12,877 nucleotides of DNA from Diplocarpon mali (GCA_024741835.1 JAENRP010000652.1:1-12877), one strand, 5' to 3'. Positions 1-9,176 are shown, numbered from the stretch's first letter. Program-made: numbers and translations. The notes: generated from the letters alone by a model not told the origin.

Positions 1-765
1 CTAAGGTCTGATTTTAAAGCAAAGGTCGAAAAGTCTTCGAATTAAGCGTATATTATAGGATTACGCTTATTAATCTTAAAATGCTTAATAATCTTATTTT
101 AAAGGCTAATAGGTAATCTAAGTAAGAAAAGGTATCCTCTTTCAACTTTATTAAGAATCTTCTAATCGATTAAGGTATTTGATACTTAAGTGAAGGTCTA
201 ATAGTAGTTTTTAAGTTCCTTAGGAGTGCGAGTAATAAGAATAAACTCCTTTAGAAAGGCTAGAGTATTGCGAATCTGCTATTTATCAAATTCTTAAAAT
301 TCAGATTTGAAAGCCTTAATAAGAAGTTCTTAGGATTTGCGAAGCTTCTACTTAAGCAGAGATTTAATAATATCTTTACTAATTTAGTTATAATAGTAAG
401 GAAGTCAATTGATTATCTTATTATATTTAATGCTAAAATTATAATAAGTCTCCTTATATTATTTAAGGAAATTAGTAATATTAGCTCTAGTAAAATAAGG
501 AGCGCTAAAGGAACTAAGAAAGGGAAAATGATTAGTGATAGCTTTAAAGGCGGCTATTATTACTTTATTTATCTTAATAGGAGGGGAGGAGCCAGGTTGA
601 ATATAGGGCTTAAGGTATTTTAAGGAGTTTTCAAAATCCGAGTCAATCTTAAAGTAACTAAGGTAAGCTTGAAAAGATTCGGGCAAAGGGTTAGAAGGAG
701 GTTTAAAATTGATATTTTTAGTATTTTTAAGTGTCAATATTAAGAAAGCAGGTGCAGTTATTGAA

Positions 766-795
766 GGGGAAGGTATTAAAGGGGAAGGTATAAAA
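766..795 (-). repeat. Two tandem 15-mers in gypsy gag
   Basis: A 15-bp unit beginning GGGGAAGGTAT occurs twice head to tail. On the minus strand it encodes a duplicated (F/L)IPSP pentapeptide in the Pro/Ser-rich N-terminal part of gag. The unit is a multiple of three, so it does not break the frame. Confidence 0.7.
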
Positions 796-837
796 GGTAA
801 AGAACTCGAGTTATATAAAATTGCATTTTTAGATTCC

Positions 838-862
838 TACTTATAGGCCTGGCCTAGGAGTG
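838..862 (-). repeat. 25-bp palindromic guest repeat, gypsy copy
   Basis: On the minus strand this is a 25-mer with CACTC at one end, AAGTA at the other, and inner arms AGGCC and GGCCT that pair perfectly over five bases around a single A. It is the only copy found in the gypsy element. It is translated as SLLGQAYK, a different reading register from the copia copies, which give TPxPGPxV. It keeps the gag frame open. Confidence 0.8.
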
Positions 863-1317
863 AAAATCCGGCTTTTATAGAAAGTTTATTTATACTTTGC
901 CAATACTTCTTTAATAGGTATAAAGCAGCAAATAAGGGTACTGCAATCACTAATAGTAAGTAAAGGTTTATTAAGTCAAAGACTAATTTCTAAGATAAAG
1001 TTTCTAAGAAAGATTCATCTTAGCTTCTGGGATAATTCCTATTAGCTTTCGAAATCAATATATCCTAGGGGTTATTTCCGAAGTAAAGAATAGGGTTCTA
1101 TCGAGTGGAGGCGGCTAAAGTATCCGATTTAGCTTTTTAAGGAAGCTAAGGAAATACTTCCGATTAGAGCTTTCGTTTAATATTATATAAATATTCGAAA
1201 CTGCTATTATTTAAAGTAGCTATTATAGCTAATCAAACTTCTTCGTATCGGAAAGGCTGGGAATCCGATAATCGTACTAATAAGCTAATAATTCAAGCTT
1301 TATCAGATCAGAGGTAG

Positions 1318-1576
1318 GAGAGTCGGAATAGGGGCCGAAATAGGAAAATCTAAGGTTATTGATAGTAGAGAGTAGCAATCGATAGTTCCAAATAACTGAG
1401 TGATTGCAAGGTCGATAATAGAGGAATAACAACTGATAGTTTTAAATAATTGAATAATTGTTATCTTAAGAGGGTTTTTCAAAGGGTTAATCTCTTGTTT
1501 GCGAACTAAAAGAATCAAGAGGAGAAGTCGTATAAAGACGAAATCTTAAAGGAATCGTCCTTGCGTAGGTTATTAA
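1318..1576 (-). other. Gypsy leader / possible gag N-terminus with a 54-bp tandem duplication
   Basis: This stretch lies between the gag frame and the gypsy 5' LTR. It contains a 71-codon stop-free run on the minus strand (1303-1518), in another frame than gag. It also contains a duplicated 33-bp hairpin-like segment, at 1375-1407 and 1429-1461, offset by 54 bp. The copies differ only by transitions. Copy one has arms GCAATC/GATTGC (1375-1380 and 1402-1407); copy two has ATAACAA/TTGTTAT (1426-1432 and 1458-1464). The duplication explains the repeated peptide in the short ORF. No primer-binding site could be recognised next to the LTR. Confidence 0.5.
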
Positions 1577-1821
1577 TATAAGAGGGAGGAGATATAATAT
1601 AAGAATAGGCCTATATAAAGACTAAAGATAAAGAGGGAGGAAGTATTATAAGCAGGCTCTCCGAAGAAGAACTAGGATAATTCATTAGTTAGGGGTAGAA
1701 TAGGTAGTTAGCATTACGCGCTATCTCTAAGTATAATAGTAGTCCTATATATACCCCTTTCTTAGTCCTCATCTGACCATATGACCTATGTCACGAGATC
1801 CTCCACTTCCAGGTCTCTATA
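1577..1821 (-). repeat. Probable 5' LTR of the gypsy element
   Basis: About 245 bp is repeated at 12477-12723 in the same orientation. Both copies end on the plus-strand right side in TCTNTATA, which fits an original ...CTACA, so the minus-strand LTR would begin TGTAGAGAC with TG now TA. The left boundary (TATAAGA, possibly from TGTAAGA) is less sure. The gag frame lies immediately to its left on the minus strand and a TATA-like box faces the same way, so this is the 5' LTR. It abuts the Copia-1 LTR fragment, suggesting insertion there. The target duplication cannot be tested because the other end is outside the window. Confidence 0.62.
1746..1753 (-). promoter_or_regulatory. TATA-like box in the gypsy LTR
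   Basis: The minus strand reads AAAGGGGTATATATAGG here, and the second LTR copy keeps the same box near 12649-12656. Its orientation agrees with transcription of the gag frame to the left. Function is inferred from position only. Confidence 0.5.
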
Positions 1822-1936
1822 ATATAGCTATAGGGAAGAAAGGGGTAACCTTCCTTCCCTAACTCTTACTAATATATCGACTATCGACCTCTAGAAGTTT
1901 CCTATACCTACTGCGCCGACTCACTTAAGCTCAATA
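1822..1936 (+). repeat. Copia-1 5' LTR remnant (115 bp)
   Basis: This 115-bp segment is repeated at 12093-12207 with the same length and only about four mismatches. It ends CTCAATA in both places, fitting an original LTR end CTCAACA with CA changed to TA. The left side is cut by the gypsy LTR. What follows (CATTTTAG) has no recognisable primer-binding site, so the sequence after the LTR is probably deleted. The alternative is that it is an unrelated short repeat shared by both sides. Confidence 0.55.
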
Positions 1937-2123
1937 CATTTTAGTATAAAAAAGACAAAGATAGCAAGGATATAGATATAAATATAGACTCTACTTAGTC
2001 CATACTGCGTAAAGCAAGGAGGAGAGTAAGAGCCGCAGATCCTAGGATAGCCATGACTTTTAAGGAAACTCAGCTTTTTGGTTTCCTACTCAATGGCCTC
2101 CCTCCCAAGTTCGCCGTTCAGCA
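1937..2123 (+). pseudogene. Copia-1 Gag stub
   Basis: About 62 codons are in one frame with very few stops, including ETQLFGFLLNGLPPKF. This is the 'LL.GLP..f' signature of copia-type Gag (UBN2-like). The N-terminal part expected before it is missing, and the zinc knuckle expected after it is absent. At about 2120-2124 the frame shifts to that of protease, consistent with a deletion joining gag to the gag-protease linker. Base composition is unlike the rest: several CA and TG dinucleotides survive at 2030-2125 (CCATGAC, CAATGG, TTCAGCAG), so this part largely escaped RIP. Confidence 0.62.
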
Positions 2124-2605
2124 GATACCTCTGATAATAATAGTAGGTTATCTGAACCTAAATCCACTTCTGATAATTCAGATAATAATTATAATAAAGA
2201 TGCCTACATCTTAAAAGCCGATCTTTATAAGATCCTTGAATCTAATTAGTATAGTAATACTAATTATATAGCATATATAACTAATAAATCCTACCTATTT
2301 AAAGGCCCGCTTATTAAAATAAAAAGGCGCTCTATTAAGGTTAGTAGTAGAAGGTTATATATAAACTCGATAGGTATAATAGAGATGAATATCGCTAGCG
2401 TTTCTTTCCTTTTGCAAAATGTTCTCCTTATACTTAACTTAAGCATTAATCTTTTATCTAGCTGTAAAATCTATATAAAGTTGAATTATATAAGAGTTTT
2501 TAATAATCAATTTATATAATTTATAAATAATAATTATAAAGTGATCTTTAAAGCTAAAATCAAAGATAAACTTTATATTATCTTAAAGGTAATATTATAA
2601 AAATT

Positions 2606-3077
2606 GACTTTTAAGCTAAACTTATAAGTAGATTCCTTTAAAGAAAGTGCACTCTTTACCCTAATATAATTAAGTAAGGATAAAGAGAATAGATAGACTC
2701 TTAAGCTAAGATTATAAGTGAAATTTGCGAAAATGACTCTTAAGCTAAAATTATAAGTAGATTATAAAGTATCTTTAAAGATGACTCCTAAGCTAGGATT
2801 ATAAGTGAATTTAATAGAAATGACTCTTAGGCTAAGACTGCAAGTAGATTCTGCAAATTCGCTAATAACGACTCTTAGGCTAGGATTATAAGTGAAATTC
2901 GCAGAAATGACTCCTAGGCTAAGACTGCGAGTAAAACTCGCGAATTCATTAGAGACGACTCCTAAGCTAGGACTATAAGTAGATCTTGCTATTTTTAGGA
3001 AATTGACTCTTAAGCCAGGACTATAAGTAGATCTTGCGGTTTTATTAAAAATAACTCCTAAGCTAGGCTTGCAATTA
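2606..3077 (+). repeat. Array of ten 25-bp palindromic units in Copia-1 pol
   Basis: Units start at 2606, 2696, 2735, 2783, 2822, 2870, 2909, 2957, 3005 and 3053. The offsets are 90, 39, 48, 39, 48, 39, 48, 48 and 48 bp, all multiples of three. Each unit begins GACTC or a one-base variant and mostly ends in AAGT or GAGT plus a purine. In the pol frame the units read TP(K/R)xGLQVDLA-like peptides, with Gln CAA changed to TAA in several. Spacers of 14 or 23 bp are themselves related. The array lies between protease and the integrase zinc region, an interdomain linker. Confidence 0.85.
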
Positions 3078-3209
3078 GAAAATAGTAAAACCTTAAATTG
3101 CTATTACTAATCCTTCTTAACTACTGATAATAAAGCATTAATTAATAATAGGCTACTAAAGCTATTAGAAGCCAAAAGCCTATTAAAGTATTAGCTAATA
3201 TATAAAAGA

Positions 3210-4080
3210 TTTGCATATCTAAGGCTAAAGAAATTAAAGGGCCTGCATAAGGTCTTAATCTTAAAACGGAAGATCTAAGTACTAAAGGATCGCCTAGTAT
3301 GCCGAATTTGCAAGCTAATAAAACTTTAAAATCAAACGCAAATTAAGCTTAATTTATAAAAAGATTCGATACTAGCACTAATATCTATTAATACTATTAG
3401 ACTATTTATAACCTTAATTAAAGGAAATAATTAGTTCTTTTAAATAATAGATAACTCCACTTAATAGATATAGACTATTTGCGCTAAGACTAAATCTAAG
3501 CTTATAGAAAAGCTAGAAACTTAGAAAGTGATAAAGGAACGCTAGACTTAGTTAAAGCTAATAGCTATTAGGTCTAATAATATATTAGAGATTAAGGTAA
3601 AGCTTAATAAATAAGTAAAATAAGGAGTTTATTATAAACTAATTATAATATATAAAGGTTCCTATTAGAATAGTATCGCTAAGCGAAGCATCTAATAAGT
3701 AAAGACTAACTATCGCGCTCTACTATAAGATGCTAACCTACTATTGGAATTCTAGGACCTTGCAATTAAGGCAAACGTATACTTATAAAATAGAATAGGT
3801 AGTAAACTAATAGTTAATAGCATCCGAATATCGCTATATAAGGTATATTTCAAATAGAAACTAAGCTTAAACTATATCTATATTTTTAAAAGCGTCTGCT
3901 ACTCCTATATTAGCCTAAAGTCCTAGCCTGCAGGTATAAAAAGTAAAAAGCTAATAGACTAAGGTAGAGAATATATATTTATTAAATATATTAAATAGAT
4001 AATAAAGTAATAGATAGTATATATACTAAATCTAAGGTAAGTAATTATATCCTTAGTAGTTAAGTTCGATAAATCTTAAA
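3210..4080 (+). other. Copia-1 integrase region
   Basis: In the pol frame the zinc-binding part reads YKRFAYLRLKKLKGLHKV then CRICKL, so CxxC is kept and the His residues are Tyr. The DDE core is recognisable by spacing: position one to two is 62 codons, identical to Copia-2. All three acids are lost (AAT at 3390, AAT at 3576, AAG at 3681), each explained by one G-to-A change. After the core, AIKANVYLxNRIGSK and the C-terminal part with REYIFIKYI match copia integrase. Confidence 0.8.
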
Positions 4081-4689
4081 ATAGGGAGGAGCTATCCTTA
4101 AAGCTTTATATACTTAAAGATTCGTAAGGTATACTACTTAATAGTAATACTATTAAGCCGAACTAATAACCCCTTTCTCTTAGCTTAAGTATATTAAGTG
4201 TACTCGCTGATCGACGACTTATTAGTCGCCTAAAGGCCGAATAGACTATTCCTATCGTCTGCGAACTATTTAAAGTATAGAATAACTTTAATATTATTAT
4301 CCCTTTAGTTAAAGCACTTATAGTAAAGGATATTCTTAAAATAGGTATAAGTAATAATAAGCCTCTACTATTAGAAAGCGGTTCCTTAGATAATAAGCCT
4401 ATAGAACCTATAGCCGAACCTACGCCTTTAAAGAGGAATAGAGACCTAGAACTAAAAGATACCTTAGACAAATGTAAGTCTAAGTATATCTAAGCTATAA
4501 TAGCATATAGGATTTATAAGCTTAAACTTCAATAGAGCTTTAATAAAGATAATATATTCTTAGCTGCTAAGGAGATAATGAAAATCTCTCTTCTAAAGAC
4601 GTATAACGAAGCTATTAATAATCTAAAGAATAGAGTAGTATAGAATAAAGCAATTTAAAAGGAGATAAGTTCTCTTATTGCAAATAGCA

Positions 4690-5260
4690 TATAAATAAAG
4701 GAATTAATACCAAAGGACGTGAACCTAGTTTTAATAAAGTAGGTCTTTATAATTAAGATATATGCAAATAGAACCTTAGAGTGTTATAAGGTAAGGCTTA
4801 TAGCTAAGGGCTTCTCTTAATAGTATAAAGAAGACTACTTTAACACATTTGCGCTAATAGTTCGTATAAATACCCTTTGCATATTTATAGCAATAGTAGC
4901 TGCTAAGGACCTTAAATGCAAATAGTATAATATTAAAAATGCATTTACCAAAGCAATTATAAAGGAACGGATTTTTCTCTCTTAACCTAACGGTATTCCT
5001 ATATATACTAGCCACTCTCTCTATATACTTTATAATATCTATAGGCTTAAATAATCAGCCTATAATTAGAACCTTTTATATAGCTCTACTTTAATAGAAA
5101 TAGGATTTGTTTAAAGCCTAGCTAACCCTTATTTATTTACTTATATTAAGCGTAAAATCAAGTTGCTACTATATATCGACGATATTGCTATAATTATAAA
5201 AACGATTACTCAATTGGATTAGTTCTTTATAATAATTTGGAAATATTTTAATACTAAGGA
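4690..5260 (+). other. Copia-1 reverse transcriptase region
   Basis: The sequence xVFIIKIYANRTLECYKVRL followed by IAKGF, FNTFALIVRINTL, YNIKNAFTKA, SLYILYNIYRLK-type text and LLLYIDDIAII follow the order of copia RT blocks. YIDD at 5172-5183 is intact. The motif A Asp is Asn (AAT, 4929-4931). Stops replace Trp and Gln. Confidence 0.82.
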
Positions 5261-6012
5261 TCTAAGGGGAATTTATAAGATCCTTAGCATTTACATTATA
5301 AGGAATTGCTCTACTTAAGAACTCTAGTTAGACTAAAAGCAATATATTAAAAAGATCCTAAACTGAATAGGACTCTTTACTTATGCTTCTAACTTTAAGC
5401 CAAAGCGTATTCTAATTAAAGGAAAGTATAATAAGTTAGAGCCTATTAATAAAAATAAGTAAAAAGGAGATCTAAAGAAGTACTAATAGGATATTAGAGC
5501 AATTATATATATTATAGTATATATAAGACCAGATATCGCCTTTATTACTAAGTAACTTAGTCAAAACTTAAAGGATCTGACGATTTAATATAAGAATGCA
5601 ATTAAGCGACTTAAAAGGTACCTTCGATCGATAATTATATAAAAGGTAAGATACAAACTAATAAAATATATAAGCGCAAAGCTTAAGGTATATACCGATT
5701 CTAACTGGGCAAATATAAAAGGTCGGAAAAGTATATCTAAAAGCGTAGCAGTACTATATAGTAGACCTATATTATAAGGAAGTAGAAAGTAGAAATCAGT
5801 AGCTACTACAAGTACTAAGGCCAAATATATATTAATATTATCAAATTGCAAGTAAGGATTATAGATCGCCTAAGTTTTAAAAGATATAGGTTTCGCTAAG
5901 TATATTAAATAAGATAGGAACTATATTAATCTTCAAGTAGATAATATAAAGGCGATTATACTTATAAAGAATCCACACTTATATAAGCGATCGAAATATA
6001 TCGATATTACCT

Positions 6013-6017
6013 ACTAC
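6013..6017 (+). repeat. Target-site duplication, left copy (ACTAC)
   Basis: ACTAC precedes the Copia-2 5' LTR and is repeated exactly at 11550-11554 after the 3' LTR. Removing Copia-2 and one copy restores the Copia-1 RNase H frame across the junction (IDITYY then FIYDL). Five base pairs is the usual copia duplication length. Confidence 0.95.
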
Positions 6018-6061
6018 TATTGCAGGAATGCCCGTCACATATTTGTCATATGATCTATCAC

Positions 6062-6089
6062 ATGACACATTATACATATGATGTGTCAT
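6062..6089. repeat. Inverted repeat in the Copia-2 5' LTR
   Basis: ATGACACAT at 6062-6070 and ATGTGTCAT at 6081-6089 are perfect complements with a 10-base loop. Pairing extends outward to 6058/6093 with one mismatch. Nearby related words (GTCATATGA, TCACATGAC) make a cluster in the probable U3 part, upstream of the TATA-like box. In the 3' LTR the cluster is altered by C-to-T changes. A protein-binding role is only a guess. Confidence 0.75.
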
Positions 6090-6149
6090 ATGACTTGCCA
6101 CATGACTTAGTGGCAGCCCTTGTTAAATAGCTTATAGTTAAAGAGCTCT

Positions 6150-6156
6150 TATAAAT
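6150..6156 (+). promoter_or_regulatory. TATA-like box of Copia-2
   Basis: TATAAAT follows AAGAGCTCT and is conserved in both LTRs (also 11442-11448). It lies about 130 bp into the LTR, a normal place for the U3 promoter. Inference from sequence and position. Confidence 0.55.
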
Positions 6157-6257
6157 CAAGATATAAGATACCTAACATTGTCGTTTGCACCTTATACTTC
6201 TTTGTGCCCTCTTCTAGTTTATTATCAAGTTTATTATTAAAGAACCTTATTACTATA

Positions 6258-6277
6258 GGTTATGAGCCCCGCATGCC
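6258..6277 (+). other. Primer-binding site for an initiator tRNA-Met half molecule
   Basis: GGTTATGAGCCCCGC starts directly after the LTR. Its reverse complement contains GGGGCTCATAACC: the anticodon loop CUCAUAA with CAU, flanked by the G run and C run typical of initiator tRNA-Met. It therefore pairs with the inside of the tRNA up to the anticodon loop, not with its 3' CCA end. Half-tRNA priming of this sort is known for Drosophila copia and yeast Ty5. Confidence 0.82.
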
Positions 6278-6301
6278 TATGAATAGCATTCGACAAATTC
6301 C

Positions 6302-6342
6302 ATCGATCAGAGTCTCCTTTATAAATGAAAAGGCTGATCGAT
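6302..6342. repeat. 9-bp perfect inverted repeat in the Copia-2 leader
   Basis: ATCGATCAG at 6302-6310 and CTGATCGAT at 6334-6342 are perfect complements around a 23-base loop, 24 bases before the candidate ATG. Such leader stems can serve genome dimerisation, packaging or translation, but nothing here proves a role. Confidence 0.75.
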
Positions 6343-7452
6343 ATTTTGAGTTTTATTTAACTAACGATGTATAATAAGCGTCATTTTAATAATAAAATAG
6401 TAGCTATTCCCCTTTTGGAGCGCTATATAATAATCCAAGCTTACGCAAGATTTGTTATTGTAATTGAATTATTAAGACTAATAGCTAAGATTACTAGCTT
6501 AATTGCTGAAAGTACTTTACTACTTGAATTACCTATTTTTAAAGGGACTAATATATAGTACCCTAAACTCGAATTCAATAGTTTATCTCCTCCTCCTCCT
6601 CCTTCTCTACCTTCTCCTTTCGACAACTCTATATACAAATATACAAATAAGATATTATCATTATCTTCGGCTGCCTTTAGCCTCCCTAAGTCTTAAAAGC
6701 TTAAAGGCGCAGAGGACTATAGCTAATAGAGGAATAAGGTTTTAAACCTTGCAAAGTCAAACGCCTTGACTATGCATCTCTATATAAAAGCTAGAATATA
6801 TGCTCTACTTAAGGTTGACTTATAGGACTGTTCTATTACTCTTAAGGAAAGGGACAATTGGATTAGATAGGAAGCTAAGAAATCTCAGATGAAGCTTGCT
6901 ATTATACTTAATTGCAAACTAGGCCTATTAACTTATATAGAAGGTGATAAATCTGCCTTAGATATATAAGAAGCTTTTTAAAAACAGTACAAAGGATCTG
7001 GAATAGTACTTGAATATAATGCTATATAAACTTATATTACTATTAAATATAACGACTTTAACTCACTCGAAGCTTATATCATCGCCTTTAGGCTTTCAAT
7101 TACTAAATTGGAAGCTCTCGACTCTGCCCCTCCCTTTTACTAGCACCCTATTATATTTATTACTAGCTGTTTTAATAGATGGCCTATTTAGGCAGATCGA
7201 TAATACTCTAACCTTCGCTTAGCTATAGCAATTGGACGAAAATCAGAGATTACGCTTAAAGCTCTTATTAAAGATATTACTAATAAAGCTTGAGCCTTAT
7301 AGAGTTTAAAAATGAATAGAACCGTCTTATATAGTAATAAATCGGCTGGCAAGCCGTATTCCTCTAATAAGAAGTCAGAAAATAAGGGAGGTTTCAAAGA
7401 CTTAAAGAAGAGCACCTCTAGGAATACTACTACCTCCTCCCTTAACTCACCC

Positions 7453-7500
7453 TGTCTTTATTATAAGCAATCAGAGCTATACTATAAGGTAGAAGATTGC
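7453..7500 (+). other. Degenerate CCHC zinc knuckle of Copia-2 Gag
   Basis: The peptide CLYYKQSELYYKVEDC keeps the CX2CX4HX4C spacing, but the second Cys and the His are both Tyr. Each is one RIP-type change (TGC/TGT to TAC/TAT, and CAC/CAT to TAC/TAT). Gly before His is Glu or has shifted. RNA binding would be lost. Confidence 0.8.
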
Positions 7501-7709
7501 TTTGCAATTAATAAATTGAAAAGAGAGGCTTAGGAAAAGGATTTAGGAAAGAAGTACGTATTCTATTACCTTAAAGGCAAAGACGATAAGTCCTTGCTAT
7601 TATTATTAAAAGGCAAGAAGCCTTTTAAGAAGATTCAGAAGGAAGACGAAGAGTCAGATAATGACCTCTTTAGGCATACTATGCTATTACTAACCCTAGG
7701 GCTAATTCT

Positions 7710-7788
7710 TACTCGCGAGCTAGGCCTAGGACTTAATTCAAACTCCTCCCTAAGGCCAATTTCCATTCGCAGGCTAGGCCTAGGACTT
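7710..7788 (-). repeat. Two inverted 25-bp palindromic units in the Copia-2 Gag-protease linker
   Basis: Units lie at 7710-7734 and 7764-7788, exactly 54 bp apart. Compared with the other copies they are in reverse orientation: ACTCGCGAG leads and GGCCTAGGACTT closes. The plus-strand frame reads TRELGLGL and a related RRLGLGL. They fall between the zinc knuckle and protease and keep the frame. Confidence 0.72.
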
Positions 7789-8249
7789 AGTTCTTCTACC
7801 TCCTACTTTTTATTAAAATTGAGGAATCGTTGGCTATATAATATAGGTATTAGTAAGTATATTTCTAATAATTTCTTTAAGTTTACTTCCTATACTACTT
7901 AAGATAATCTACCCTCTTTAAGTATAGTTAATAAATCTATTTAACCTTTTAGCGTTAGCATTTGCAAAGTTAATGTACTTAAATCTAATAGAAAGGTATA
8001 TATTCTTAAGTTAATTAATACTCTTTATATACCTTAATTACCTATCTGCTTATACTTAGGTGGTAAACTTAATAAAATCAAAGGCTTCTATCGAAATGGC
8101 AAGCTATTCCTATCTAATAAGAAGGAAATTTGCACTATTGATAATAATATATATATTAATAAGGAATAGCCTTCTACTAACTCCTTTGGTTATATAAGTA
8201 AATATACTCTCTTAGCTACTATCGAGAATGGACCTTTTGATATTAAGCT

Positions 8250-9080
8250 TTAGTACTATCGATTAAGCCACGCTGGCCTATAAATAGTTAGAAAGACCCA
8301 ATCTGCTATTACTAATATATAGATTAAGGAAATAAAATTAAAGAAGATGTATATTTGCGCTCCTTGCGAAAAAGGCAGACCTCTTTAATATATTAATAAA
8401 CGTTCAGCTCGCCTTTAACCTACAAAGGCGCTTGATAAGCTATATATCGATGTAGTTTATTTAAAGCCAACTAGCCTTAATAGCTATAAATACGCTTCTA
8501 TCTTCACTTGCGCAGCTATAATAGCTAGATAGGGATAGACCTATATAAATAAATCTAATGCCTTTAAGGCAAATAAGAAAATGATTAGCCTTTTATAAAC
8601 TTAGTATAATCGCATAATTAAGTGGTAGAGAACTGATAGAAGCAAGGAGTACTCTCTTATATAGATGCGAATACTTATAGAAAACCTTAGTATAATTTTA
8701 GAAGAATCTACTCTATATATACTAGAATAAGACAGTAGATCGGAACGATTAATTTATATACTAATAGAAAAGTTGCAAATAGCTATAATTAATTAAAATA
8801 TCCCCTCTTTTCTTTGGCCTTACCTCCTTCTTTTAGTAATATATATTACTAATCTTACTGCCTTTGATATTCTAAGTGGCAAGACTCTATATAAGGTCTT
8901 TTGGGATGATATTGAGCCTAATAAGCCTTATACTCCCTTAGTCAAGCATCTTTAAGTACTAGGCTATTACGTCTATATGCTAATCGAGAAAGAAAAGCGA
9001 ATTCAAAGCAATAAACTTGCTTTAAGAGCAGAGGTAGGTACTCTTATCGGATTTGATAGTAGAAGTATCTATTAGATCTA
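8250..9080 (+). other. Copia-2 integrase region
   Basis: The HHCC part is worn: the Trp before the first His is a stop and the first His is Tyr, but SHAG and CAPCEKG remain (CxxC at 8356). The catalytic acids are all present: Asp in YIDVVY (8449), Asp in RTDRSKEY (8635) and Glu in RSERL (8743). The first two are 62 codons apart, with 35 residues between the second and third. SFLWPYLLLL and the YVYMLI.KEKR region match the copia integrase C-terminal side. Confidence 0.85.
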
Positions 9081-9176
9081 TATGCTATTGCAAATAGGTA
9101 ATAAGATTATTCGATCATCTTATATTCGATTTGATAAAGACGGCCTAATTATAGAGCTGCAATTAAGGGGTGATTT

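Larger units (their letters stand above)
1..1317 (-). pseudogene. Ty3/gypsy-type Gag, RIP-degraded, running off the left edge
   Basis: Gag would form the structural shell of a Ty3/gypsy retrotransposon particle. On the minus strand one frame runs from about 1317 to base 1 with no frameshift but about two dozen stops, which sit where Gln or Trp would be expected. The order of signals fits fungal gypsy Gag: a variable Pro/Ser-rich N-terminal part (PSPLIPSPSITAP, about 745-800), then APYFTRANITNFLK (about 459-500) resembling the family's 'F.GrNIT.FL' start of the capsid-like domain, then KVERGYLFLLRLP (about 115-155) matching its 'ERg.wFLqGLP' segment. The longest stop-free piece (459-737) would start only on TTG, so it is not a separate gene. 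The true ATG is not identified. Pol lies outside the window. A 25-bp palindromic repeat (838-862) is read through in frame. Family assignment rests on motif memory; confidence is good for gag, moderate for Ty3/gypsy. Confidence 0.72.
2124..6017 (+). pseudogene. Copia-1 Pol (protease, integrase, RT, RNase H), RIP-degraded, broken by Copia-2
   Basis: One frame is followed from DTSDNNSRLS (2124) to IDITYY (6017) and resumes at 11555 as FIYDLIIKN, with many stops at expected Gln/Trp sites. Protease is near 2220-2520: the active-site region reads LYKILESN, degenerate, and the late NVLL.LNLSINLLS block is clear. A palindrome array follows (2606-3077). The integrase zinc region keeps CRICKL (about 3310-3325). 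The three integrase acids are Asn at 3390, Asn at 3576 and Lys at 3681. RT shows CYKVRLIAKGF (about 4780), a motif A Asp now Asn (4929), and an intact YIDD (5172-5183). RNase H shows YTDSNW (5694-5710) and TKAKYI, where Glu has become Lys (5823). The 4080-4680 stretch is an unconserved linker. Confidence 0.85.
6018..6257 (+). repeat. Copia-2 5' LTR
   Basis: This 240-bp repeat pairs with 11310-11549 without indels. It begins TATTGCAGG and ends CTATA; the 3' copy ends CTACA. The original ends were therefore TG...CA, with TG now TA in both copies. About 31 differences between the copies are all transitions. It contains a TATA-like box at 6150 and a 9-bp inverted repeat at 6062-6070 and 6081-6089. 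Confidence 0.93.

Noticed and set aside
1577..1936. One single LTR made of both repeated segments (1577-1821 plus 1822-1936)
   Set aside because: The two segments occur in the opposite order and 269 bp apart at the right end of the window (12093-12207, then 12477-12723), so they are separate repeats that happen to touch on the left.
2606..3077. CRISPR-like array: a 25-bp repeat with 14 or 23-bp spacers
   Set aside because: Spacers are related to each other and offsets are multiples of three within a pol frame. The context is a eukaryotic retrotransposon and no cas-like gene is present.
2606..3330. Alternative reading of the Copia-1 array as DSQARTAS with a matching downstream frame
   Set aside because: That frame has a stop in nearly every unit and leads to no known domain. 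The frame shared with protease and RT gives TPxxGLQV and then the integrase zinc region with CRICKL.
4163..4471. Minus-strand 102-codon ORF
   Set aside because: It is antisense to the Copia-1 integrase-RT linker, where stop-poor antisense runs are expected after RIP. No family resemblance.
5585..5851. Minus-strand 88-codon hydrophobic ORF resembling a membrane protein
   Set aside because: Antisense to Copia-1 RNase H. The hydrophobicity comes from AT-rich codons.
7010..7222. Plus-strand 70-codon ORF
   Set aside because: It is out of frame with Copia-2 gag, which is recognisable across the same bases (YNDFNSLEAYIIAF).
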